Positions 17,419 through 25,466 of a stretch of 64,000 nt of DNA are shown one piece after another. The position numbers and the translations under genes were made by a program. The notes below the pieces were generated by a model, which was not told the DNA's origin, made no database searches, and saw nothing but the letters and a program-made list of their open reading frames with translations. Numbering within the stretch: the first letter of the stretch is position 1; each line of letters opens with the position of its first letter. The stretch covers positions 1-64,000 of the forward strand of contig CAYZRS010000005.1 in assembly GCA_964480915.1 (NCBI GenBank), in the 5' to 3' direction. Source of the DNA: CAWGCE01 sp964480915 (GTDB taxonomy: Bacteria; Planctomycetota; Planctomycetia; Pirellulales; Pirellulaceae).

Positions 17419-18915
17419 ATGTTTGATTCACTCCAACAGGGCATGCAGGCCGCTTTCAAGTCGGTTCGAGGCAAAGGGAAGCTGTCTGAACGCAATATGC
17501 GTGACGGCTTGCAATTGGTCGAAGAAGCGATGCTCGAAGCCGACGTCAGCTTCGAGGTCGTTCAGCACTTCATGCAGCAGGTGACCGACCAAGCGCTCGG
17601 TCAAAAAGTGCTGAATTCGCTCGATCCAAGCCAGCAGTTGATTGGGATCGTGAACGAAACGCTCGTCGAGGTGATGGGCCCTGTCGATTCGCAAATCCGC
17701 CTTAAATCGGGCGGGATGACGATTGTGATGATGTGCGGCCTGCAGGGTTCGGGAAAAACGACGACCTGCGGTAAGCTGGCCCGCCTGCTGAAGGCAAACG
17801 GCCAAAAACCGATGCTGGTCGCGGCCGACTTGCAGCGTCCAGCGGCGATTGACCAGTTGCACGTTCTGGGCGAACAGCTGGAGGTGCCCGTCTATTCGGA
17901 AAAAGGGCAGCAAGACCCGGTCAAAGTCTGCCGCGATGCGCTTGGCAAAGCCAAAGAGGTCGGCGCCACGGTCGTGATTTTGGATACCGCCGGTCGTTTA
18001 GCGATCGACGAAGAGCTGATGGGGCAGCTGAAACAGATCGATCGCCAGGTGAACCCGGATGAAGTCTACCTGGTGGTGGACGGAATGACGGGGCAGGACG
18101 CGGTCGCCAGTGCCGGGGCGTTCAACGCTGCACTGGAACTCAACGGCGTCATCATGACGAAGCTCGATGGCGACGCGCGAGGTGGAGCCGTCCTCTCGGT
18201 GAAGCATGTCACCGGCGTACCGATCAAATTCATTGGTACAGGAGAGCAGTTGGAGGCACTCGAGCCGTTCCGTCCCGATGGCATGGCCGGCCGCATCTTG
18301 GGCATGGGCGACGTCGTCGAAATGGTGAGGACGGCTCAGCAAGAATTCGACCAAGAGCAGATGGCCGCCACTGAGGAGCGGCTGAAGAAAGGGCAATTTA
18401 CGCTGGACGATTTCCGCAATCAGCTGCAACAGATTGCCAAGCCGGGCCTGATGCAAAAGTTCATGGGCCTGATGCCAGGGATGGGCGAAATGAGCAAGAT
18501 GATGCAGGACGTGGATGCCGAAAAGGACATGAAACGGCTGTTTGGCATCATCGATTCGATGACGAAAGAGGAAAAAGCCGACCCGAAGATGATCGATCCG
18601 AGCCGTCGCCAACGGATCGCCTCGGGTGCCGGCGTGGCGGCCCAAGACGTCAACGATCTCGTCAAACAGTTTGACGGCATGGCATCCATCATGAAGACCA
18701 TGGCCGGCAAGGGCATGGGCGACCGCATGAAAATGATGAAGCAGATTCAGGAAGGCGGCATGATGGACCCCAGTGGTCGGCTCGCCAAACAGAAAAAAGG
18801 GACGGGAAAACGGCTTTCCAGTAAGGAAAAAGCCAAAATGCGGAAACAGCGGGAAAAAGAACTGCGGCGGAAACGGCGAAATAAAGGCGCTGGGCCAAAC
18901 ACACCGGAAGCGTAA
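17419..18915 (+). CDS. ffh: Signal recognition particle GTPase Ffh
   Basis: Ffh binds SRP RNA and signal sequences and delivers ribosomes making membrane proteins to FtsY at the inner membrane. The 498-residue protein has the N domain (1-about 85), the G domain with CGLQGSGKTTTCGKLA near 108, DLQRPAAIDQL near 137, LDTAGRLAID near 188 and MTKLDGDARGG near 246, and the Met-rich M domain from about 325 (LMQKFMGLMPGMGEMSKMM), ending in a very basic tail. ATG is preceded by AGGA. It is followed by rpsP, trmD and rplS in the usual bacterial order. Confidence 0.97.
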   Translation: MFDSLQQGMQAAFKSVRGKGKLSERNMRDGLQLVEEAMLEADVSFEVVQHFMQQVTDQALGQKVLNSLDPSQQLIGIVNETLVEVMGPVDSQIRLKSGGMTIVMMCGLQGSGKTTTCGKLARLLKANGQKPMLVAADLQRPAAIDQLHVLGEQLEVPVYSEKGQQDPVKVCRDALGKAKEVGATVVILDTAGRLAIDEELMGQLKQIDRQVNPDEVYLVVDGMTGQDAVASAGAFNAALELNGVIMTKLDGDARGGAVLSVKHVTGVPIKFIGTGEQLEALEPFRPDGMAGRILGMGDVVEMVRTAQQEFDQEQMAATEERLKKGQFTLDDFRNQLQQIAKPGLMQKFMGLMPGMGEMSKMMQDVDAEKDMKRLFGIIDSMTKEEKADPKMIDPSRRQRIASGAGVAAQDVNDLVKQFDGMASIMKTMAGKGMGDRMKMMKQIQEGGMMDPSGRLAKQKKGTGKRLSSKEKAKMRKQREKELRRKRRNKGAGPNTPEA

Positions 18916-19139
18916 AGGGCGCTGGTTTCACGGGCAATGACCTCTGGGACGGGCCTCGCTCGCAGCGTCAGAAATTGCCCGTTTTTTCCTGCCAAGGGGC
19001 TCTGCCGACCTCCCCTGCATGGCGGCCGACGTGTAAACTGCAGGGTTTGCTGAGCACCCAAAGTGCGTCCGGTCGATGCTGACCCGGTGACGCCTACTAA
19101 TATTTGATCAACTCAACTTGTGTTTCGGAGAACTCACCT

Positions 19140-19816
19140 GTGGCAGTTCGTATTCGTATGAAGAAGATGGGCCGGACTCACCGACCGTTTTTTCGCATCT
19201 GTGCGATGGATTCACGCTCACCGCGAGATGGTCGCGTGATCGAGGAACTTGGTTTCTACGATCCGATGGTCAAGGAAACCGATGCTCGGGCAGTCCTTCG
19301 TAGCGAACGGATCGACTACTGGCTTGGTGTTGGTGCGAAGCCAAGCGACAACGTTCGCGTTCTGATCAAGAAGTACGGTTCGAACGGAACGCATCTCGAA
19401 CAACAAAAAGAAGCGCTGGACCGCTTGCAGATCAAACCGCAGGCACCTCCACCGGTAGCGATTGCCTTGCCGAAGAAGGAAGAACCTGCTGCCGAGGCAG
19501 CGGAAGGTGGCGAAGCAGCCGTCGCCACGGAAGAAGCTCCGGCCGCAGCGGCCGCGACCGAAACACCAGCAGCAGAGGCACCTGCCGAAGAAGCTCCCGC
19601 AGCGGAAGCACCGGCAGAAGAAGCTCCTGCGGAAGAANNNNNNNNNNNNNNNNNNNNNNNNNNNNNNNNNNNNNNNNNNNNNNNNNNNNNNNNNNNNNNN
19701 NNNNNNNNNNNNNNNNNNNNNNNNNNNNNNNNNNNNNTGCCGAAGAAGCTCCCGCAGCGGAAGCACCGGCAGAAGAAGCTCCTGCGGAAGAAAAGAAAGA
19801 AGAGAGCGCCGAGTAG
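19140..19816 (+). CDS. rpsP: 30S ribosomal protein S16 with long Ala/Glu/Pro tail (interrupted by assembly gap)
   Basis: The first 80 or so residues are a normal S16, a small-subunit assembly protein (VAVRIRMKKMGRTHRPFF, RDGRVIEELGFYDP, YWLGVGAKPSDNV). The start is GTG at 19140 with CGGAG eight to twelve bases upstream. After about residue 100 comes an unusual acidic tail of AEEAPAAEAPAEEAPAEE-type repeats ending in EEKKEESAE and TAG at 19814-19816. A run of 100 Ns (19638-19737) breaks the tail, and the frame is only kept if the true gap length differs from 100, so tail length is unknown. Many bacterial S16 proteins are only 80-90 residues long. Confidence 0.9.
19583..19792. repeat. Identical 55-bp copies flanking the sequence gap
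   Basis: The 55 bases before the gap (19583-19637) and the 55 bases after it (19738-19792) are identical, encoding AEEAPAAEAPAEEAPAEE in the rpsP frame. A shorter related unit (GCACCTGCCGAAGAAGCTCC-like) recurs within each copy. This is a tandem repeat that probably defeated assembly. Confidence 0.9.
19638..19737. other. Assembly gap, 100 N
   Basis: Exactly 100 undetermined bases, the usual placeholder for a gap of unknown size. Both sides end in the same repeat, so the true distance may be a whole number of repeat units, or the two contig ends may overlap. Confidence 0.98.
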
Positions 19817-19829
19817 CTCAAAGTACGCC

Positions 19830-20537
19830 ATGCGATTTGATGTGGTGACTTTGTTCCCGGAGATGTTTCCCGGGTACCTGAGCCAAAGCTTGCTCAACAA
19901 AGCGATCCAAGATGGGCTGGTCGACGTTGCATTGCACGACCTCCGAGATTGGGCGCGAGGAAAACATAAGTCGGTCGATGACCGGCCGTTCGGCGGTGGC
20001 CCCGGAATGGTCATCAAGGTTGAACCGGTCGTGGAGGGTGTCGAAGCCATTCGCCCCCAACACAAAGACCCAGGACATTTGATTCTGCTCACGCCGCGAG
20101 GCGAACGCCTGAATCAACGAGTTGTCGAAAGGCTCAGTTCTCATCAGCGAATGATTTTGCTGTGTGGACGTTACGAGGGATTCGACGAACGGGTGAAGGA
20201 TATTCTGGAACCCGAAGAGATTTCGGTTGGCGATTACGTTCTCAATGGAGGCGAGGTCGCGGCCATGGTGCTGATCGATTCCCTGATTCGATTGGTGCCG
20301 GGAGTCTTGGGAGACGAACGCAGCAGCCAAGAGGACTCGTTTTCGAGTGGCAATCGGTTGCTCGAATTCGCCCAATACACCCGACCCAGAGAGTATCGCG
20401 GACACGAAGTCCCCGATGTGTTGTTTAGCGGCAATCATCAAGAAATTGCCGATTGGCGACGAAAACAGAGTTTAGCAAAGACAGCCGAAAGTCGAGCCGA
20501 CTTGCTCGACGATCAAAACGATAATCCAACCCCTTAG
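19830..20537 (+). CDS. trmD: tRNA (guanine37-N1)-methyltransferase
   Basis: TrmD uses S-adenosylmethionine to make m1G37 beside the anticodon, preventing +1 frameshifts. The 235-residue protein begins MRFDVVTLFPEMF at 19830, 13 bp after the rpsP stop, and has the trefoil-knot SPOUT motifs: RPFGGGPGMV near 52, ILLTPRGERLNQ near 80, LLCGRYEGFDERV near 110, and EISVGDYVLNGGEVAAMVLID near 130. The linker LLEFAQYTRPREYRG and GNHQEIADWRRKQS are typical of the C-terminal half. It is translated with rpsP and rplS; rimM, often between rpsP and trmD, is absent. Confidence 0.96.
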   Translation: MRFDVVTLFPEMFPGYLSQSLLNKAIQDGLVDVALHDLRDWARGKHKSVDDRPFGGGPGMVIKVEPVVEGVEAIRPQHKDPGHLILLTPRGERLNQRVVERLSSHQRMILLCGRYEGFDERVKDILEPEEISVGDYVLNGGEVAAMVLIDSLIRLVPGVLGDERSSQEDSFSSGNRLLEFAQYTRPREYRGHEVPDVLFSGNHQEIADWRRKQSLAKTAESRADLLDDQNDNPTP

Positions 20538-20591
20538 ATCACAGCGCGAACGTCAAAGTCCAACCCCGGACAACGACGCAAGGACAATACG

Positions 20592-20945
20592 ATGAGCCAA
20601 CAAATTCTCAATCTGGTCGAAAAAGCTAGCCTTAAGGAAAAGGCTCCTGAATTCGAAGTCGGCGACACCGTGGACGTTCACACCAAGATTTTGGAAGGTG
20701 AAAAGGAACGGATTCAGATTTTCAGTGGTACCGTCATCGGCATGAACGGTTCGGGAACACGAAAGATGTTCACGGTCCGACGCATCGTGGCCGGTGAAGG
20801 GGTGGAACGTAAGTTCCCTGTCCACTCGCCTCGCATTGACGACATCGTCGTCAAGCGGAAGAGCGTCGTTCGCCGAGCGAAGCTGAACTTCCTGCGTGAT
20901 CGCGTCGGTAAAGGGACTCGCCTTAAAGAACGTCGCATGAAATAG
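20592..20945 (+). CDS. rplS: 50S ribosomal protein L19
   Basis: L19 lies at the interface of the ribosomal subunits. The 117-residue product has the expected features: EFEVGDTVDVHTKILEGEKERIQ-like N-terminal beta barrel (about 20-42), FSGTVIGMNGSGTRKMFTVRR, GVERKFPVHSPRI and the basic C-terminus RRAKLNFLRDRVGKGTRLKE. AAGGACAATACG precedes the ATG. It closes the ffh-rpsP-trmD-rplS run, 54 bp after trmD. The next 190 bp contain GC-rich imperfect inverted repeats but no T-tract terminator that I can defend. Confidence 0.96.
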   Translation: MSQQILNLVEKASLKEKAPEFEVGDTVDVHTKILEGEKERIQIFSGTVIGMNGSGTRKMFTVRRIVAGEGVERKFPVHSPRIDDIVVKRKSVVRRAKLNFLRDRVGKGTRLKERRMK

Positions 20946-21136
20946 GGCAAGCCCGCTCTTGCGGCCTGCCCTCGATGCGCTTCGAGCTCAGTGCGCCCTC
21001 TGCACTGCGCGCTGCCCGCCCTGCAGCTCGACGCTCCGAGCCGAGCCGAGCCGCTCCGGGCTCAGCTTCAGCTCCCATTCGATTCCACTCGCAGCAAGAC
21101 GAGTGAATCGCCACGCCCAAATCCTACCGAAGCAGC

Positions 21137-22321
21137 TCACCCCGCCGAGTTCTGCCGCGAAAGCCGATCACTCAACCAATCGATCTCCTTGGCAATGCCA
21201 GCCGCCAGCGTCGCTTCTTTCAATTCGCTTGGCAGTACATCCCAAGCGTAGGTTTCCACTTCCAAGGCCGGCTGACTATTCAGTTCACGCAAGGCCGTTA
21301 GGCAGACATCGATCTCGGACTGAGATGTACTCAAACGGCCGAACCGTTCAAGAAACAAAGGGACGTGAAAATGGACGCGCCACTGATCGGTCGGCTGACC
21401 CTCCAACGCGGCCAAGGCCAACGGCAAGTCTTCGAAAAATTGCAGCCCGTCATCGGTGCGAACGGTCGTCTGATGCAAGTAGCGATCTTCGGCGAACCGA
21501 GCCAGTTCCCTCAAAACCTCCTGACGCTCCGCCTCCGCAAGCCCGCCGGTCTGGGCGACAATCGCGGACGATACCTGAACCTTGCCAATTGGAATGTCGG
21601 CCGACGTGTAAGCCCGTAACACCTCGTCTTGCGATTCGAACATCACCGCCGCATGACATACGTCATGGCAAATACCCAGATAACGACGAATGAGTTCTTC
21701 CGGAACGGCTGGCCGCAAATATTGCTCGAAGAAGTCGACAACGTTCGCCGTCCGATCGAGCAGGCACCCAGGTTCCGGCTCTAGACAAACCCGCAAATGG
21801 CGTCCTTCACGCTGCTCCAAATCGGACAGCCATTGGGCGACCCGCGCCAGCTCGAGGGCGGCCTGGGCTCGTTGTTCATTCCCAACCCCTTCGTGGGGCC
21901 ATCCGATCGGCAGTGTGGAGATCGTGCCGACTTCTCCTGGAGGCAGGATGTCATGAAATACCTGAGCTACCTCCAAGGTGTAATCAGCCCGGGCTGGTGA
22001 CCACCATGCCGGTTCGTACACCGCATGCTTCACTCGCTCCCCGTGAAAATCACCAAACGGGAAGGCGTTGATCGTATAGGGAACGAGGTGGCGGTCAGCG
22101 AACCATCGACCAAGTCTTTTTCTGGCAGATTCACTTTCAGCGCTGTGGATCAGCTCGGTCACCGTCGTCGCCGACAACCACAGCCCCAACCCAAAAAGTT
22201 CCGTGTCTGGCTGAGTGGAAAGCTCGTCACGCACGGCCAGAGCATGGGTTTCGAGGTTTGCCAGCGTTTGGTCGAGCCCGACGCCGGCGTGTACGTTGGT
22301 GCAATAACCTAGGTAAGCCAA
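21137..22321 (-). CDS. eboE: EboE-like TIM-barrel protein
   Basis: The 394-residue protein has a xylose-isomerase-like TIM-barrel layout and begins AYLGYCTNVHAGVG, the start typical of EboE, one of the proteins of the ebo cluster (first linked to export of scytonemin-type precursors in cyanobacteria). Other conserved-looking blocks are PYTINAFPFGDFHGERVK near 80, RHLRVCLEPEPGCLLD near 173, YLGICHDVCHAAVMFE near 212 and YAWDVLPSEL near 362; Glu, His and Asp there could bind metal. The start is TTG at 22321 because no nearby ATG or GTG keeps this N-terminus. None of its usual partners eboA, B, C, D or F is within this window. Confidence 0.75.
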   Translation of the reverse strand: MAYLGYCTNVHAGVGLDQTLANLETHALAVRDELSTQPDTELFGLGLWLSATTVTELIHSAESESARKRLGRWFADRHLVPYTINAFPFGDFHGERVKHAVYEPAWWSPARADYTLEVAQVFHDILPPGEVGTISTLPIGWPHEGVGNEQRAQAALELARVAQWLSDLEQREGRHLRVCLEPEPGCLLDRTANVVDFFEQYLRPAVPEELIRRYLGICHDVCHAAVMFESQDEVLRAYTSADIPIGKVQVSSAIVAQTGGLAEAERQEVLRELARFAEDRYLHQTTVRTDDGLQFFEDLPLALAALEGQPTDQWRVHFHVPLFLERFGRLSTSQSEIDVCLTALRELNSQPALEVETYAWDVLPSELKEATLAAGIAKEIDWLSDRLSRQNSAG

Positions 22322-22679
22322 AGAACGCGCTTTCGTAAATCTCTAAGTTGACGTTAGTTTCTAGCCGCTCTGCGTGGCTGCCCCGCGATGCCAAGCCTTC
22401 GTCACCAACCGTTTTGGAGCGACTCAATGAAGTGTCCTGTGATTCTTGACCAGTTGGAAGCGGGCTGCCAGGGCCGCGCGCACGAAGTTTTGTGCGTCGA
22501 CTCCCGCAAATCGACTGCTGGGCGCTATAATTCGACCGTCCTTGGGGCTTAGGGCAAATTCTTGACTTCTTGATCTTTCTTGCTCGTGATTCCAGCCCTG
22601 ATTCAAAATCCATGTCGACACCGTTGTCGACGCACTATTTTATTCATCGTGGCAATCGACCACACAGAGGGGAGTTTTT
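22322..22679. other. Divergent intergenic region (eboE / DUF937)
   Basis: These 358 bases lie between divergent starts. A TATAAT at 22526-22531 on the plus strand is a possible -10 for the DUF937 gene, but I see no matching -35. GAGGGGAG just before 22680 is the ribosome-binding site. No RNA gene or supported ORF is visible. Confidence 0.4.
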
Positions 22680-23795
22680 ATGTCTGTAAATCTAATGGAC
22701 CTCGTAAAAGGGGCTATTGGCAAACAAGTTTTAGGGCAATTGGGCGGCATCCTTGGTGAGTCCGAAGAGAAAACCCAAATGGGAATCGAAGCGGCGTTGC
22801 CGGCGATTTTCGGCACGCTCATGAAGAAGGCGTCGACTTCTTCCGGAGCGCAAGACGTCTTTCGACAAGTCGAAGAGCAAGACGATAGTATCCTCGACAA
22901 CCTTGGCGATCTCCTTGGTGGTGCTGGCCAATCGGGAATGCTGACCGCTGGGCTGAGCCTCGCCAAATTGCTTTTTGGCAATAAGTTCGACGTTCTCGGC
23001 GGCGTGCTCGGTCGCAAGAGTGGACTGGGAGGCAATGCTGTCTCGCAGTTGCTCAGTTTTTTGTTGCCGGTCGTGATGAGCATCCTCAGCCGACAAAAGA
23101 AATCGCAAGGCTTCGACGCGCTGGGATTGGCCAACATGCTGGGCGAGCAAAAACAACACCTGGGTGATTCGCTCAAGGGCGAACTGGGCGATTCGTTGGG
23201 GCTCGGCGATCTACTGTCCGGCGCCGGCCAAGCAGCCAACCAAGCTGGCGCCACCGCCGGCCGCGCAGCGAGTTCCGTGGGTAGTGGAGCGCGTGACGTT
23301 GCCGATGCCGGCGGATCGATGATTGGCAAATTGCTACCGGTCATCGGACTGATTGCGTTGGCCCTCCTTGCTTGGATGTTCTTGAAGCCCAGAATGGAAG
23401 CCGATATGACTCCGCCAGTGGCCGAAGAAGTCAGCGTGGAACTGCCCGAATTACCAAACGCATCCGATGCACTAAACATCGGCACGCTGGGCAAGAACCT
23501 CACCGGCATTTTCACAGGCGCCACCGAAACACTCAGCGGTGTCACCGATGCGGAATCGGCCTCGTCTGCATTGCCGAAGCTGCAAACGCTGCAAGGGCAG
23601 CTGACCGAGTTGGCGGGCGGATTCGAGGGAGTTGCCGAAGCTGATCGAGGCCCGCTTCAGAAAATCGCCGGTGAAGGACTGAGCGGGTTCGTGGCCATCT
23701 ACGACAAGATCATGGCGATTCCAGGAGTCAGCGACATCCTTCAGCCGGTGCTCGAACCGATGATGGCAACCCTGAAGGGATTCGCCGGCCAATAA
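22680..23795 (+). CDS. DUF937 domain protein with a transmembrane segment
   Basis: The N-terminal 150 residues show the DUF937 pattern: MDLVKGAIGKQVLGQLGGILG, EEKTQMGIEAALPAIFGTLM, and Gly/Leu-rich helices. A Gly/Ala-rich linker (about 180-215) is followed by one membrane helix near 224-240 (LLPVIGLIALALLAWMFL), then a mostly helical C-terminal part. GGGGAG lies six bases before the ATG. The function of DUF937 proteins is not known; the single helix suggests a membrane-anchored envelope protein. A bidirectional terminator follows. Confidence 0.85.
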   Translation: MSVNLMDLVKGAIGKQVLGQLGGILGESEEKTQMGIEAALPAIFGTLMKKASTSSGAQDVFRQVEEQDDSILDNLGDLLGGAGQSGMLTAGLSLAKLLFGNKFDVLGGVLGRKSGLGGNAVSQLLSFLLPVVMSILSRQKKSQGFDALGLANMLGEQKQHLGDSLKGELGDSLGLGDLLSGAGQAANQAGATAGRAASSVGSGARDVADAGGSMIGKLLPVIGLIALALLAWMFLKPRMEADMTPPVAEEVSVELPELPNASDALNIGTLGKNLTGIFTGATETLSGVTDAESASSALPKLQTLQGQLTELAGGFEGVAEADRGPLQKIAGEGLSGFVAIYDKIMAIPGVSDILQPVLEPMMATLKGFAGQ

Positions 23796-23839
23796 TCGAC
23801 CAAGCCGCCATGTCGTAAAGTGGCAAACGGTCCATCAAA

Positions 23840-23871
23840 AAGAGCGGTCCACCTCCTGGCGGACCGCTCTT
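23840..23871. terminator. Bidirectional terminator between convergent genes
   Basis: AAGAGCGGTCC (23840-23850) and GGACCGCTCTT (23861-23871) form an 11-bp stem, with A-runs on the left and TGTTT on the right, between the DUF937 gene and the convergent oxidoreductase. Confidence 0.75.
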
Positions 23872-23909
23872 GTTTGAGAGTGTTCTTCGTACTTACTTCG
23901 GCTGAGCCT

Positions 23910-25343
23910 TTAGGCTCCGGCCGTTTGCTTTGACAAATCAAGCACGTAGCCGTCACGGTAGGTAGGCTTCACGAGTTTGTTCAGCTCAGCGTTATTTGTG
24001 ACCTTCATATTCTTCGCATCCCATTCGACTCGGCTACCAGACCACACGGCAAGATTCCCGAGCAGAATCATCTCCGTCAGTGGTCCCGCGTAGTTCGGGA
24101 AATTCGAAGTCGCTTCTGGCCCGCCTTCAATCGCGTCGACCCATTCGACAAAATGGCCCGGCGATTCCTCGAATTCGACTTCGGGCGTTTCCGCACCGAA
24201 AATTTTCCAGAGTGCTCCATAGTCGTGCGGCGAGAAGAATTTTCCTTTGTCGCCAACGATCAGACTGCCAGAACGCATCTTCGAATGTGGGTCTTCGACG
24301 TCGGGGTAAATTTCGGATACCCAATCGACCATCTCTTGATCGATCAATTCTTCCGGCCGTTTGCCGCCGTCGTACCAGTACATTTTCAGCGCGGGCCGAT
24401 CGCCGCGGGCGGGGAACTCGAACGTGACGACCGACCACCCGGGATAGGTTTCCTTGTTATGCCCAGCCGTCGACGCTTCGACGGCGACCGGATCACGCAG
24501 CTCTAAGGCGTCGTAAGGCAGGTTAATCGTGTGACAACCCATGTCGCCCAGAGCTCCCGTACCGAAGTCCCAAAAACCGCGCCATTTGAACGGGTGATAG
24601 GCTTCATGATAGGGACGAAACGCGGCAGGACCGATCCATTGCTCCCAACTAAGGTGTTCAGGGACAGCCGTTCCTTCCGGTGGACGTTCCATGCCTTGTG
24701 GCCAGACGGGCCGGTTCGTCCAGATGTGAACTTCTTTGACCGTACCGATCGCACCCGCTTTGATGCAGGCCGATCCGCGTCGCAATTCGCTTTCCGCCGT
24801 TCCTTGGTTGCCCATCTGAGTCTTGACGCCCATCTCTTTGGCGACCTCACCCATTAAACGCGCTTCGTAAATCGTGCGAGTCAGCGGTTTTTGACAGAAG
24901 ACATGCTTGCCCATCCGCATGGCCATCAAAGCGGCCGCCGCGTGACCATGATCGGGAATGCTGACAGTAACCGCATCGATCTTGTCACCCATGTCGGTCA
25001 GCATCTCACGGTAATCGTGATATTTTTTCGCGCCGGGAAATCGTAGCGCCGCCTGTTCTAACGTTCGCTTATCCACATCGCAAATCGCGACGACGTTTCC
25101 ATTTTGACCAGCGTCCAATGAATCGCTTTTGCCCTTACCACCAACACCGATACAGGCAAAATTCGTGGCCTCGGGATCAAATTCGACTTCTTCTTCAGCT
25201 GCTTCCTCTTCCGCTGCGAGTTTCGCGTCTGCGTCTTGAGCCAGCAAACTGCGACCTGTCACTGCCACCGCCCCGACCGCGGCTCCGCCTTGCAGGAATC
25301 GGCGTCGACCAATCGCGCTGCTTGTTCGAATGTCTTTACGCAT
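23910..25343 (-). CDS. Tat-exported Gfo/Idh/MocA family oxidoreductase
   Basis: The 477-residue protein starts with a Tat signal (GRRRFLQGGAAVGAVAV) and an acidic linker. The NAD(P)-binding Rossmann fold begins near 60 (FACIGVGGKGKSDSL) with VVAICDVDKRTLEQ, VSIPDHGHAAAALMAMRMGKHVFCQKPL, where Lys of the QKP motif (normally EKP) is the catalytic-site Lys, and TQMGNQGTAESELRRG. The C-terminal half is the family's beta-sheet domain (WIGPAAFRPYHEAYHPFKWRG-like block, WDFGTGALGDMGCH). AGGAG precedes the ATG. These periplasmic, planctomycete-type members probably act on sugars or inositols; substrate is unknown. Confidence 0.9.
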   Translation of the reverse strand: MRKDIRTSSAIGRRRFLQGGAAVGAVAVTGRSLLAQDADAKLAAEEEAAEEEVEFDPEATNFACIGVGGKGKSDSLDAGQNGNVVAICDVDKRTLEQAALRFPGAKKYHDYREMLTDMGDKIDAVTVSIPDHGHAAAALMAMRMGKHVFCQKPLTRTIYEARLMGEVAKEMGVKTQMGNQGTAESELRRGSACIKAGAIGTVKEVHIWTNRPVWPQGMERPPEGTAVPEHLSWEQWIGPAAFRPYHEAYHPFKWRGFWDFGTGALGDMGCHTINLPYDALELRDPVAVEASTAGHNKETYPGWSVVTFEFPARGDRPALKMYWYDGGKRPEELIDQEMVDWVSEIYPDVEDPHSKMRSGSLIVGDKGKFFSPHDYGALWKIFGAETPEVEFEESPGHFVEWVDAIEGGPEATSNFPNYAGPLTEMILLGNLAVWSGSRVEWDAKNMKVTNNAELNKLVKPTYRDGYVLDLSKQTAGA

Positions 25344-25466
25344 CTACGTCATCTCCTAAACAAATTGAAAGCGAGCCGCGAATTATAGCCGCTGCGGCGG
25401 TTACCACCAAACCATCGGACGGCTACGATGTAAGCTCCATATTCGGCAGGCAGACTGGGACTTTTG

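Noticed and set aside
19104..20537. One long ORF joining S16 and TrmD
   Set aside because: It exists only because 100 Ns shift the frame. The real rpsP frame stops at 19814-19816 and trmD has its own ATG at 19830.
20946..21136. Terminator or repeat cluster after rplS
   Set aside because: Several GC-rich imperfect inverted repeats and a short GAGCC tandem run exist, but there is no T-tract and no single clear structure.
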